A stretch of 56,316 nucleotides of DNA from Nocardioides sp. SYSU D00065 (GTDB lineage Bacteria; Actinomycetota; Actinomycetes; Propionibacteriales; Nocardioidaceae), in NCBI RefSeq assembly GCF_017916425.1, contig NZ_JAFMSX010000002.1:1-56316 (forward strand), written 5' to 3'. The translations under genes and the position numbers were made by a program. This document shows positions 44,109 through 54,211 of this stretch, in pieces. A model generated the notes under the pieces. That model ran no database searches and had not been told where the DNA came from. It was given only the letters and a program-made list of their open reading frames with translations. Position 1 is the stretch's first letter, and each line of letters opens with the position of its first letter.

Positions 44109-44112
<4 letters not shown>
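42601..44112 (+). CDS. zwf: Glucose-6-phosphate 1-dehydrogenase
   Basis: 503 residues from ATG 42601. Oxidises glucose 6-phosphate to 6-phosphogluconolactone, producing NADPH or NADH. The nucleotide loop [17 protein letters not shown] begins near residue 26; [13 protein letters not shown] and the catalytic [13 protein letters not shown] (His in RIDHY at about residues 190-194) follow; [11 protein letters not shown] lies near the C-terminus. It overlaps edd by four bases (ATGA), so it heads a tightly coupled operon. No 6-phosphogluconolactonase gene is in the cluster, so that step must be encoded elsewhere or occur spontaneously. Confidence 0.97.
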
Positions 44113-45966
<1,854 letters not shown>

Positions 45967-45983
<17 letters not shown>

Positions 45984-46605
45984 GTCACTGCTCTCGCTCG
46001 TCCCCGTCGTGCCGGTCGTCGTCATCGACGACCTCGCCCACGCCGTGCCGGTGGCCCGGGCCCTCGTGGCCGGCGGGCTGCCCGTCATCGAGCTGACGCT
46101 GCGCACGCCGGTCGCCCTCGACGCGATCGCGGCGATCGCCGCCGAGGTGCCCGACATCCTCGTCGGCGCCGGGACGGTGGTCGCGCCGGGCCAGGTGCAG
46201 CAGGCGGCCGACGCCGGGGCGCAGTTCCTGGTCTCCCCGGGAGCCACGCCCACCCTGCTCGGGGCGATGGCCGACTCCGGGCTGCCGTTCCTGCCCGGAA
46301 CGGCCACGGTCTCCGAGGCGATGGCCGTGCTCGAGGCGGGCCACACTGAGATGAAGTTCTTCCCCGCCGAGGCGTCCGGCGGCGCGGCGTACCTGAAGTC
46401 GCTGGCCTCGCCGCTGCCGGCGGCGCGGTTCTGCCCGACCGGCGGGATCACGGCCGCCACGGCCGCGTCGTACCTCGCGCTGCCCAACGTCGGCTGCGTG
46501 GGCGGCTCGTGGCTGACGCCGGCCGACGCGCTGGCCGCCGGCGACTGGGACCGCGTGACCGCCCTGGCCGGCGAGGCCGCCGCGCTGGGCACCGCCGCCT
46601 CCTGA
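45967..46605 (+). CDS. eda: 2-Keto-3-deoxy-6-phosphogluconate aldolase
   Basis: 212 residues from TTG 45967, which overlaps edd by 17 bases and is preceded by AGGAGG (45956-45961). The barrel shows [34 protein letters not shown] with Glu42, Schiff-base Lys130 in [12 protein letters not shown], and FCPTGGIT for the phosphate site. It cleaves KDPG into pyruvate and glyceraldehyde 3-phosphate and completes the Entner-Doudoroff pathway with the two upstream genes. The TTG start and overlap imply coupling to edd translation. Confidence 0.95.
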
Positions 46606-46643
46606 CCAGCGCGTCCCCCGCCGGAGATGTGAGACTGAGCGAC

Positions 46644-47648
46644 ATGTCTTCGATGGAGCAGCGCACCCTCGGCAGGACCGGCCGCGAGGTCTCGGTCGTC
46701 GGTCTCGGCACCTGGCAGCTCGGCGCGGACTGGGGTGACGTCAGCGAGGAGGACGCGCTGGCGGTCCTGGAGGCCTCGGCTGAGGCGGGCGTCACGTTCT
46801 TCGACACGGCCGACGTCTACGGCGACGGCCGCAGCGAGCAGCTCGTCGGCCGCTTCGTCGCCGCGCACCCCGACGCCGGCCTCACGGTCGCGACCAAGAT
46901 GGGCCGTCGCGCCGAGCAGGTGCCGGCCAGCTACGTCGAGGCCAACTTCCGCGAGTGGCTGGACCGCTCGCGCCGCAACCTCGGCACCGACCGGATCGAC
47001 CTGGTGCAGCTGCACTGCCCGCCGAGCGAGGTCATCGACGCCGACGCGACGTACGACGCGCTCGACCGGCTGGTCGACGAGGGCGTGATCGCGGCGTACG
47101 GCGTCAGCGTCGAGACCGCCGCGCAGGCGCTCAGCGCGATCGCCCGCCCCCGCGTCGCCAGCGTGCAGATCATTCTCAACGCGTTCCGGATGAAGCCGCT
47201 CGACGAGGTGCTGCCGGCGGCCGCCGCGGCGGGCGTGGGCATCATCGCCCGGGTCCCGCTCGCCTCCGGTCTGCTGTCGGGCAAGTACGACCTCGACACC
47301 TCCTTCGCCGAGGACGACCACCGCAGCTACAACCGCGACGGCAGCGCCTTCGACGTGGGCGAGACCTTCTCCGGCGTCGACTACGCGACCGGGGTGGAGG
47401 CGGCTCAGGAGTTCTCCGCGCTGGTGTCCGCCAGCGGGCTCGACGGCGTGACGCCCGCCCAGGCCGCCATCGCCTGGGTGTGCCAGCAGCCCGGCGTCTC
47501 GACCGTCATCCCCGGTGCGCGCAACGTCGACCAGGCCCGGTCGAACGCCGCGGCCGGTGCCCTCGCGGCGCTGCCGGCCTCGTTCCTCGAGGGTGTGGCC
47601 GAGCTGTACGACCGTCGGATCCGCGCGCAGGTGCACGCGCGCTGGTAG
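46644..47648 (+). CDS. Aldo/keto reductase
   Basis: 334 residues from ATG 46644. The (beta/alpha)8 family is shown by GREVSVVGLGTWQLGADWG, the Asp/Tyr of FFDTADVYGDGRSEQLVG, Lys in VATKMGRR, His in DLVQLHCPP, and the NADPH-binding stretch VPLASGLLSGKY and STVIPGARNVDQARSN. It resembles the branch that reduces sugars or aldehydes with NADPH. It lies 38 bases behind eda and before a terminator, so it is probably the fourth gene of the operon. Its role there is unknown; it might use NADPH from Zwf. Confidence 0.92.
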   Translation: MSSMEQRTLGRTGREVSVVGLGTWQLGADWGDVSEEDALAVLEASAEAGVTFFDTADVYGDGRSEQLVGRFVAAHPDAGLTVATKMGRRAEQVPASYVEANFREWLDRSRRNLGTDRIDLVQLHCPPSEVIDADATYDALDRLVDEGVIAAYGVSVETAAQALSAIARPRVASVQIILNAFRMKPLDEVLPAAAAAGVGIIARVPLASGLLSGKYDLDTSFAEDDHRSYNRDGSAFDVGETFSGVDYATGVEAAQEFSALVSASGLDGVTPAQAAIAWVCQQPGVSTVIPGARNVDQARSNAAAGALAALPASFLEGVAELYDRRIRAQVHARW

Positions 47649-47668
47649 CCGCCGCGGGTGGGCGAGGC

Positions 47669-47702
47669 CGCCGTGGGTCGACGGTCCCGCCGACCCACGG
47701 CG
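47669..47702. terminator. Terminator between the aldo/keto reductase and GH3 genes
   Basis: CGCCGTGGGTCG (47669-47680) and CGACCCACGGCG (47691-47702) form a 12-bp stem with a ten-base loop, between convergent genes. It can serve both. Confidence 0.75.
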
Positions 47703-47708
47703 CCTGGC

Positions 47709-50402
47709 TCACCGCACGCGGATGGTGCCTGACAGCGAGGTGTCGGCCGAGGACTCGCCGACGTGGATCGGCACCTGGCCTCGCGGCGTCACCCACCCGT
47801 CCAGCTGCTCGTCGAAGTACGACAGCGAGCGCTGGTCGAGGTCGATCGTGACGACGCGCGACCGGCCGGGCCGCAGGGTCACCCGCTCGAACCCGGCCAG
47901 CTGGCGAGGCGGGGTCTCCACCTCGTCGGTGGGCAGCGTCCCGGCGTAGGCCTGGACGATGTCGGTGCCGCGCCGGTCGCCGACGTTGGTGACCCGCACC
48001 CGCACGGACGCGTTGGACCCGTCGCTGCGGCCGCTGTCCGTCACCAGCCGGTCGTACTCGAACTCGGTGTAGGACAATCCGAAGCCGAACGGATAGCTGG
48101 GCTGCACCCGGTCGGCGAGGAAGCCGCGGTACCCCACGAACACGCCCTCGCTGAACCGGGCGACACCGGGCGTGATCTCCGGGACCTGACGCTCGTTGCG
48201 GGGGATCGTGACCGGTAGGTGGCCGGACGGGTTGACGTCACCGAACAGGACGTCGGCGATCGCGGCGCCCTGCTCCTGCCCCGGGTACCAGGCCTGGAAC
48301 GCCCCGGCGACCCGGTCGATCCAGGGCGCCACCCGGCTGGGAGCGCCCGTCTCCACGAACACCACCGTGCGCGGGTTGGCTGCGGCGACCTGCCGGATCA
48401 GCTGCTCCTGCTCCTTGGGCAGGGCGAGGTCGGGGCGGTCGACACCCTCGGTCTCGTAGTTGCGCACCACGACCACCGCGACGTCCGCCGCCCGGGCGGT
48501 GTCGACCGCGGCCCGCATCGCGGGAGCGAGCACCGACTCGGGGTGGCGCCAGAAGAGCCGGACCTGTCCGCCCTGGTACGACGACTCGGCCGGGGCGGCG
48601 TACTCCACCCGCACGTCGACCTGCTCGCCCTCCTCGAGGTAGATCTGGCGCGACTGCGACGACAGCGCTCCGGTGTGCTGCACGAACACCTCGCCGTCCA
48701 CCCACAGCGTGGCGTCGCCGCGGGCGGTCAGTCCCAGGGTGTAGCGGCCGTCCGCGGGGGCGGTGAGGGTGCCCGACCAGCGCGCGGAGAGGTCGCCGGT
48801 GAGGGCGAAGTCGCCGCGGGAGGTGGGAATCTTCGGCGAGGCGGCGTTGAAGCCGGGGAAGTTCTGGAAGCCGAAGTTGACGTTCACGTTCGGGTCCACC
48901 TGCCGCAGGTGGGCGTCGCCGGCGAACGTCGTGTTGGACCAGTACTCGGCCCACAGCCCGTCGCCCTCGCCCTCTGCGGGAGTCAGCACCGACGACGGCA
49001 CCGGGTGCGGTCCCGGGAGCAGGTCGCCCTCGGAGATGCCGTCGGTGCCCGGCGAGTAGGTCACCCGCGCCCCCGCCCCGGCGCGTGCCCGGATGCCGTC
49101 GAGCGGGCTGATCGCCGCCGTCGTGATGGAGACCTGCGAGGACCCGCCGCCCTGGGCCGAGATGTTGTCGGCGTCGGGACCGATGACGGCGATGCGACGC
49201 GCGGAGCGGCGCAGCGGCAGCACGCGGTCGTCGTTCTTGAGCAGCACCATGGACCGCGCCGCGACCCGGCGCGCGAAGTCGCTGTTGCGGTCGCGGTCGA
49301 AGGTGCCGGGCGTGGGGAGCTCGTCGAAGAGGCCCAGACCCACCATGGGACGCAGGATGCGGCGCGCCATGTCGTCGAGACGCTCCTGCGAGACCGTGCC
49401 GGCCGCCACCGCCGCCAGGAGGCGCTCACCGAAGTTGGCCGAGCCGGGTCCTTGGTCGCCGGGCTGTTCCTGGTCGAGCCCGGCATTCGCCGCGCCCACC
49501 GTGCTGGGCGTGGCGTTGTAGTCGCTCATGATGAACCCGCGGAACCCGAGCTGTTCCTTCACGATGGTGTTCATCAGCGGGCTCTCGCAGGCCTTGGTGC
49601 CGTTGATCCGGTTGAAGGAGCACATCATCGCCCCGGGCCGAGCCTCCTCCTGGGCCTGCTCGAAGGGGCGCACGTAGATCTCGCGCAGGGTCCGCTCGTC
49701 GACGCGGGCGTCGACCTCGAACCGGTCGGTCTCCTGGTTGTAGGCGAACGGGTGCTTGAGCGTGGCGATGACCGGGTGCTCCTGGATTCCGTCGGTCACC
49801 GCGCTGCCCATGGTCCCCGACACGAGCGGGTCCTCCCCGAACCCCTCGAAGGCGCGGCCCCACAGGGGCGTGCGGGTGATGTCGAGAGTGGGGCCGAGCT
49901 GGACGTTGTGCCCGGTGGCGAACGTCTCCTCGCCGAGCAGGCGCCCGTAGCCGAGGGCGAGCTCCTCGTCGAAGGTGGCGGCGAGCGCGGTGCCGGACGG
50001 GAGCTGCGTGGTGGCGCGGTCCACGGCCGGGTTGGCGACGCGTACGCCGACCGGGCCGTCGGCCATGGTCTGGGCGGGGATGCCGAGGCGTTCGATGGGG
50101 TTGTTGTAGAAGCCGAAGTTGTTGTTGATCTGCCCGGTGGCGAGGTCGGCCTTCTCCTCGTTCGTCATGCGTTCGAGGATCTGCTGCACGCGTGCCTCGA
50201 CGGCCACGGAGCTGTCCCAGCCGGGCGTGCGGATGGGCCGCTCGGTGGCGTAGGGCGTGATGGTCGGCGGCTGGAAGCGCGGGCCGGTGAACCGGCTGCG
50301 CGGGTCGTCGCCGGGGTCGGGTCGTGCCTCGACCGGAACGGTGCCGAGCGCGAGGAGCGCGCCCGTGAGTGCGAGTACCAGGGTCGTGCGTCGTGGTGCC
50401 AT
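47709..50402 (-). CDS. Secreted GH3 beta-glucosidase with PA14 domain
   Basis: 897 residues with a Sec signal peptide (RRTTLVLALTGALLALGTVPVEA). The GH3 N-terminal domain runs to about residue 380 and includes QTMADGPVGVRV, LGPTLDITRTPLWGRAFEGFGEDP, ATLKHPFAYNQ and the nucleophile Asp294 in GFIMSDYNATPS (Tyr where many have Trp). The GH3 C-terminal domain is split by a PA14 module at about 475-620 (GLWAEYWSNTTFAGD...GDATLWVDGEVFVQHTG). AWYPGQEQGAAIADVLFGDVNPSGHLPVT and a C-terminal Fn3-like domain follow. It hydrolyses beta-glucosides, and perhaps plant glycosides, outside the cell. The glucose released could feed the adjacent ED operon. Confidence 0.94.
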   Translation of the reverse strand: MAPRRTTLVLALTGALLALGTVPVEARPDPGDDPRSRFTGPRFQPPTITPYATERPIRTPGWDSSVAVEARVQQILERMTNEEKADLATGQINNNFGFYNNPIERLGIPAQTMADGPVGVRVANPAVDRATTQLPSGTALAATFDEELALGYGRLLGEETFATGHNVQLGPTLDITRTPLWGRAFEGFGEDPLVSGTMGSAVTDGIQEHPVIATLKHPFAYNQETDRFEVDARVDERTLREIYVRPFEQAQEEARPGAMMCSFNRINGTKACESPLMNTIVKEQLGFRGFIMSDYNATPSTVGAANAGLDQEQPGDQGPGSANFGERLLAAVAAGTVSQERLDDMARRILRPMVGLGLFDELPTPGTFDRDRNSDFARRVAARSMVLLKNDDRVLPLRRSARRIAVIGPDADNISAQGGGSSQVSITTAAISPLDGIRARAGAGARVTYSPGTDGISEGDLLPGPHPVPSSVLTPAEGEGDGLWAEYWSNTTFAGDAHLRQVDPNVNVNFGFQNFPGFNAASPKIPTSRGDFALTGDLSARWSGTLTAPADGRYTLGLTARGDATLWVDGEVFVQHTGALSSQSRQIYLEEGEQVDVRVEYAAPAESSYQGGQVRLFWRHPESVLAPAMRAAVDTARAADVAVVVVRNYETEGVDRPDLALPKEQEQLIRQVAAANPRTVVFVETGAPSRVAPWIDRVAGAFQAWYPGQEQGAAIADVLFGDVNPSGHLPVTIPRNERQVPEITPGVARFSEGVFVGYRGFLADRVQPSYPFGFGLSYTEFEYDRLVTDSGRSDGSNASVRVRVTNVGDRRGTDIVQAYAGTLPTDEVETPPRQLAGFERVTLRPGRSRVVTIDLDQRSLSYFDEQLDGWVTPRGQVPIHVGESSADTSLSGTIRVR

Positions 50403-50620
50403 GGGGTTCCCTCAGGTCCGAGAAGGCACCGGCCGCTTCGTGCGCGCCGAGATGAGCCGGGCGGAGTCAGGGCCGGCCGGTGTGGGTGGTGAGGTGCGTC
50501 GTGCCGTTGAACGGCCCTCCGCCTGTCGTCGTTCGGCCGCTGGTCGCGGCAGCGCCCCTCCCGGGCGCCACGAGTCCCGTACCCGGCCCGGCCGAGCCGA
50601 TCCCCACCGCGCGACCGTGG

Positions 50621-51145
50621 TTAGGTCTGATCTCCCGCAGGCGGGCGCCACGAGTCCTCGTCCCGGATGGCCCGCGCGATCAGACGGCTGATCTGGTGGA
50701 GCTGGCGCTTCTGCGACTGCGTCAGCGGGTCCAGCACCAGCCGGTGGACGACGTCCACGTGGCCCGGGGTCGCCGATCGCACCTTCTCCTGCCCGAGGTC
50801 GGTCAACGTCGCCAGGGTGTAGCGGCCGTCGGCGGGATCGGGCGCCCGACGCAGCCACCCCTTGGCCTCCATGCGGGTCGCCGCGCGGGACAGGCGCGAC
50901 AGGGTGCTGTTCGCGTAGCCGGCCAGCACGCTCATCCGCAGCGTGCAGTCCGGCGCCTGGGCCAGCGCGTACAGCATGCCGTACTCGAAGTGCGTGAGCT
51001 GGGAGTCGCGCTGCAGCTGGCCGTCGAGGGCGGCGGGCAGCCACTCCAGCACGGTCGCCATCGCGGCCCAGGTCTCCAGGTCCTCGCCCGTGAGCTCGGC
51101 GCTCGGGTCGGGGGTCGCGCCAGCGCGTCGGTCGGGGTCCGGCAT
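50621..51145 (-). CDS. MarR-family regulator
   Basis: 174 residues. The winged helix-turn-helix spans about residues 45-125 (LTHFEYGMLYALAQAPDCTLRMSVLAGYANSTLSRLSRAATRMEAKGWLRRAPDPADGRYTLATLTDLG) with the usual DxR wing. TACGCT lies seven bases before ATG 51145 with no Shine-Dalgarno sequence, so the mRNA appears leaderless. It is divergent from an SDR gene; two operator-like palindromes in the gap suggest it represses that gene. The ligand is unknown, but phenolics or similar are typical. Confidence 0.94.
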   Translation of the reverse strand: MPDPDRRAGATPDPSAELTGEDLETWAAMATVLEWLPAALDGQLQRDSQLTHFEYGMLYALAQAPDCTLRMSVLAGYANSTLSRLSRAATRMEAKGWLRRAPDPADGRYTLATLTDLGQEKVRSATPGHVDVVHRLVLDPLTQSQKRQLHQISRLIARAIRDEDSWRPPAGDQT

Positions 51146-51152
51146 GCCGGTC

Positions 51153-51158
51153 AGCGTA
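51153..51158 (-). promoter_or_regulatory. -10 element TACGCT for marR
   Basis: On the minus strand TACGCT sits seven bases before the marR start and there is no ribosome-binding site, consistent with a leaderless transcript. Confidence 0.4.
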
Positions 51159-51181
51159 CGCAGGTTGGCAGCGAGGCGGTG

Positions 51182-51229
51182 AGTTGCCCAGGCAAGTCAC
51201 TGGCCGTACTGTGACTTTCCTGAGCAACT
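51182..51229 (+). promoter_or_regulatory. SDR promoter with a paired MarR operator
   Basis: TTGCCC (51184-51189) and TACTGT (51207-51212) are 17 bases apart and form the SDR promoter. TTGCCCAGGCAA (51184-51195) is a perfect palindrome over the -35. A related 12-mer, TTTCCTGAGCAA (51216-51227), lies over the start of the transcript. The two 19-base blocks 51182-51200 and 51211-51229 are inverted copies with 17 of 19 matches. Confidence 0.7.
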
Positions 51230-51266
51230 GAAACCGGCCGAACGGCTGGTGCGGAGAGGCGAGAAC

Positions 51267-52058
51267 ATGGACCTGGACCTGGCGGGCAAGCGGGCCTTCG
51301 TGAGCGGGGCGACGCAGGGCATCGGCTTCGCGATCGCCGAGACGCTGCTGGTGGAGGGCGCGGCCGTCGTCATCAACGGGCGCACCGCCGACCGCGTCGA
51401 GGCGGCCGTCGAGAGGCTGCGGGGCACGAGGGCCGGCGCGGAGGTCGACGGGATCGCGGCCGACTTCGCCGAGCCCGACGAGGTGCGGCGGCTGCTGGCC
51501 TCGCTGGGCGAGGTCGACGTCCTCGTCAACAACGTGGGCATCTTCGAGGTGAAGCCCTTCGGCGAGGTCTCCGACGCCGAGTGGAAGCGCTACGTCGACG
51601 TCAACCTGATGAGCGGCGTCCGCCTGTCGCGCCACCTCCTGCCGCAGATGCTGGCTCGCGGGTGGGGCCGGATCATCTTCATCAGCAGCGAGTCCGGCGT
51701 GAACGTGCCCGGCGACATGACGCACTACGGGACGACCAAGGCCGGCATGCTCGCCCTGGGCAACGGCCTGGCCAAGCTCACCCGCGGCACGGGCGTCACG
51801 GTCAACACGATCCTCGGCGGACCGACGTACTCCGACGGGGTCGCGCAGACCGTCGCGGAGATCTCGCACGCCCAGGGGACGTCCCCGGACCAGCTGAAGG
51901 GCGCCATCGCGGCGGGCCACCAGACCTCGCTCCTGCAGCGCTTCATCGAGCCGAGGGAGATCGCCCACCTCGCCGCGTACCTCGCCAGCCCGCTCGCCTC
52001 GGCCACCAACGGCGCGGCCGTCCGGGCGGACGGGGGAGCGCTGACGGCGATCCTCTGA
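51267..52058 (+). CDS. Short-chain dehydrogenase/reductase
   Basis: 263 residues from ATG 51267. Classical SDR: cofactor loop SGATQGIGFAIAET, NGRT after beta-2 (Arg suggests NADP), VLVNNVGIFEVKPF, the catalytic Ser in IFISSESG, Tyr154 and Lys158 in HYGTTKAG, and a C-terminal VRADGGALTAI. The NNVG and SSESG motifs and insertion near GTSPDQLKG match the 3-oxoacyl-ACP-reductase-like SDRs that often lie beside MarR or TetR regulators. The substrate is unknown. It is probably induced when the divergent MarR leaves its operators. Confidence 0.93.
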   Translation: MDLDLAGKRAFVSGATQGIGFAIAETLLVEGAAVVINGRTADRVEAAVERLRGTRAGAEVDGIAADFAEPDEVRRLLASLGEVDVLVNNVGIFEVKPFGEVSDAEWKRYVDVNLMSGVRLSRHLLPQMLARGWGRIIFISSESGVNVPGDMTHYGTTKAGMLALGNGLAKLTRGTGVTVNTILGGPTYSDGVAQTVAEISHAQGTSPDQLKGAIAAGHQTSLLQRFIEPREIAHLAAYLASPLASATNGAAVRADGGALTAIL

Positions 52059-52088
52059 GGCCTGGTCGCGCCGGCCCGCGCTGCTGCT

Positions 52089-52170
52089 TCATCACGGTAT
52101 GTCGGTGAATGGGCACTTCCCGTGCCGAGTTGACCTGGGGATGTGCGGGTTCGGCGACATCCCTTGATGA
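52089..52170 (+). repeat. Dispersed palindromic element, copy B
   Basis: Terminal arms TCATCACGGTATGTCG (52089-52104) and CGACATCCCTTGATGA (52155-52170) are inverted copies with 14 of 16 matches. The inner arms are also inverted but more diverged. It matches copy C almost perfectly and copy A in the opposite orientation. Confidence 0.9.
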
Positions 52171-52198
52171 ATGCCCCGGGCCGGGCCGCGGCGTCGCT

Positions 52199-52280
52199 CC
52201 ACCAAGGTATGTCGGTGAATGGGCACTTCCCGTGCCGAGTTGACCCGGGGATGTGCGGGTTCGGCGACATCCCTTGATGA
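52199..52280 (+). repeat. Dispersed palindromic element, copy C
   Basis: This lies exactly 110 bases after copy B and is nearly identical from GGTATGTCGG (52206) through the ATGCCCCGGGCC tail after the element. B and C therefore form a tandem duplication of a roughly 110-base unit. Confidence 0.9.
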
Positions 52281-52307
52281 ATGCCCCGGGCCCGCGCCCG
52301 CAGCGCC

Positions 52308-52370
52308 GCTTGATCACGGTACGTGGCTAACTTGTGCACGTCCCGTGCCCGAGCCGACCCGCTCGTAGTT
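52308..52370 (+). repeat. Dispersed palindromic element, diverged copy D
   Basis: GCTTGATCACGGTACGT (52308-52324) is identical to one end of copy A. The following CCCGTGCCCGAGCCGACCC resembles the loop of B and C, then similarity fades. It ends about 40 bases before the sigma-factor start and so forms part of that gene's leader or promoter. Confidence 0.65.
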
Positions 52371-52409
52371 GCCCGCCGAGTGGCGAAGCGGTGCACACTG
52401 GTGACCACC

Positions 52410-54029
52410 ATGACGATGCAAGCCGACCGCGCGGGGGAAGTCAGCGACGTCGACCTCATCGTCCGAGCCCGCGAGGCGGACCAGGCGGCGGTGGCTGCGC
52501 TGTTCGAGCGCCACCACCCCGCCGCGCTGAGGCTCGCCCGGATGCTGACCGACCCGGTGACCGCCGAGGACGTCGCGTCCGAGGCGTTCGGCAAGGTGAT
52601 GCGCGCCCTTCGCGAGGGCAAGGGGCCCACGGAGGCATTCCGGCCCTACCTCCTCACCGCGGTGCGCAACGTCCACGTCGATCACGTGCGCGCGGACCGT
52701 CGTTACGTCTGGGACGACGAGCCCGAGTCGCCGGAGGCGGCACCGCCCGCGAGCGTGTCGGTGGAGGCACGCGAGGAGGCTGCCCTCGTGGCCCGGGCCT
52801 TCAGCACGCTGCCCGAGCGCTGGCAGAGCGTGCTGTGGCACACGGTGGTGGAGAACGACGACCACGTCACGATCGGGCGCCTCCTGGGGATCAAGGCCAA
52901 CGCCGTCGCGGCACTGGCGTTCCGCGCGCGCGACGGGTTGCGCGAGGCGTACCTCACCGCCCACCTCGGCGAGCTGCGGCCCGCGTGCCGGCCCACCCGC
53001 GGCTCGCTGGCTGCCTACGCCCGCGGCACGCTTCGGGCACGGCGCCGCAGCGCGGTCGAGCACCACCTCGAGGAGTGCCCCGAGTGCACCGCCGCCGTGG
53101 CCGAGCTGCGCCGCATGGGCCGCGGGACCGCACTCCTCCTCGGTCCCGGCGTGCTGGGTGCCGCGGGCGCGGCGTACGTCGCCTCGGCGTGGCGCGGAGC
53201 CGGGGTGGACCCCGCCGACGTGGAGCTCTCCTCGGGACCGCGCCGCGGGCCGCGGCACGCCGCTGTCGCCGTGGCGGCGGTGAGCGTGCTGGCTCTGGGC
53301 GCGGCCGCCGTCCAGGCTGTGCCCGAAGCCGACACGCCGGGCGTCACGGCGTCCCAGGGCCGGGCGCCGGCGACGACCGGTCCCGCCCCGGACGGCGACT
53401 CGGGCGCCGGTACGGACGCGCCGTCCACCGGAGCCGAGACGGGCGATCCACGACCTCCGCGGCCGTCCGGCTCGACGCCGTCGCGCCGACCGACGCCCGG
53501 CGACGAGGCGGACCCCGGCAGCGACGGGAGCAGCCCCACGCCCGACTCCGTGACGCCGCCCCCGACGCCGACCCCGACGCCGACACCCCGCCCCACGCCC
53601 AGCCCGACCGAGACGCCGAGCGCGTCCCCGACCTCCCGCCCGACGCCTGAGACGTCGGCGCCGGAGCCGACCGAGCCAGCACCCGCGATCCTCCGGGACA
53701 AGGACCTCTGGTTGGAGGCGCCGATGACCGAGGACCTGGTGGACTTCCGGCACGTCGAGGTCCGGGTCGGCACCGGCGGCCTCGCGTCGGTGCAGGTCGT
53801 GCTCCGCTTCCAGGGCATCACCTCCTGGACGTTGCACGAAGGACCGTCCTGGGCCGTCGCCACGTGCCGCGAGGCCGACGGCGCGGTGTCGTGCGAGGTC
53901 TCCTCGGCGCGGGGTCCGCTCGGCCTCGACGTCGTCGCTCCCGACGGGTTCGTCGTCGACGCCGTCGTCAGTGCGCCCGGCAACAACGACCCGCGCCCGG
54001 AGAACAACCGGCTCAGCTTCCGCGGCTGA
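52410..54029 (+). CDS. ECF sigma factor fused to a zinc-finger anti-sigma segment, membrane span and ectodomain
   Basis: 539 residues from ATG 52410; the upstream frame is repeat D. Sigma region 2 spans about residues 12-85 (DVDLIVRAREADQAAVAALFERHHPAALRLARMLTDPVTAEDVASEAFGKVMRAL). Region 4 spans about 130-190 (LVARAFSTLPERWQSVLWHTVVENDDHVTIGRLLGIKANAVAALAFRARDGLREAYL). A ZAS-type motif H219-x3-C223-x2-C226 (HHLEECPEC) follows, as in anti-sigma factors. Hydrophobic segments lie at about 240-262 and, more strongly, 283-304. A Thr/Pro/Ser-rich linker of about 120 residues then leads to a 110-residue beta-type domain ending DPRPENNRLSF, like DUF11 modules. Fused ECF groups of this kind are known in Actinobacteria but are poorly studied. 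Confidence 0.85.
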   Translation: MTMQADRAGEVSDVDLIVRAREADQAAVAALFERHHPAALRLARMLTDPVTAEDVASEAFGKVMRALREGKGPTEAFRPYLLTAVRNVHVDHVRADRRYVWDDEPESPEAAPPASVSVEAREEAALVARAFSTLPERWQSVLWHTVVENDDHVTIGRLLGIKANAVAALAFRARDGLREAYLTAHLGELRPACRPTRGSLAAYARGTLRARRRSAVEHHLEECPECTAAVAELRRMGRGTALLLGPGVLGAAGAAYVASAWRGAGVDPADVELSSGPRRGPRHAAVAVAAVSVLALGAAAVQAVPEADTPGVTASQGRAPATTGPAPDGDSGAGTDAPSTGAETGDPRPPRPSGSTPSRRPTPGDEADPGSDGSSPTPDSVTPPPTPTPTPTPRPTPSPTETPSASPTSRPTPETSAPEPTEPAPAILRDKDLWLEAPMTEDLVDFRHVEVRVGTGGLASVQVVLRFQGITSWTLHEGPSWAVATCREADGAVSCEVSSARGPLGLDVVAPDGFVVDAVVSAPGNNDPRPENNRLSFRG

Positions 54030-54211
54030 AAAAAAGTTCGCGGAAGTCGCGTAAGCGCGGGTGCTCGGCCCCCGTCTTTGGAGGGCAGCACGGATACCAA
54101 AGTGTTGCTTCTCTGCGTTCGCCTGACTTCGGCCAGCGTGTTCCTTAACTTTGCGAGCGCGTTGCCGCCGGAGCGCACGATCCAGATGACCGCCACGACC
54201 GAAAGATGCGC

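Noticed and set aside
54030..54211. A riboswitch in the gap before the CshA-type gene
   Set aside because: A CTTTGG/CCAAAG hairpin is present, but no conserved core of the c-di-GMP or c-di-AMP riboswitch classes could be found.
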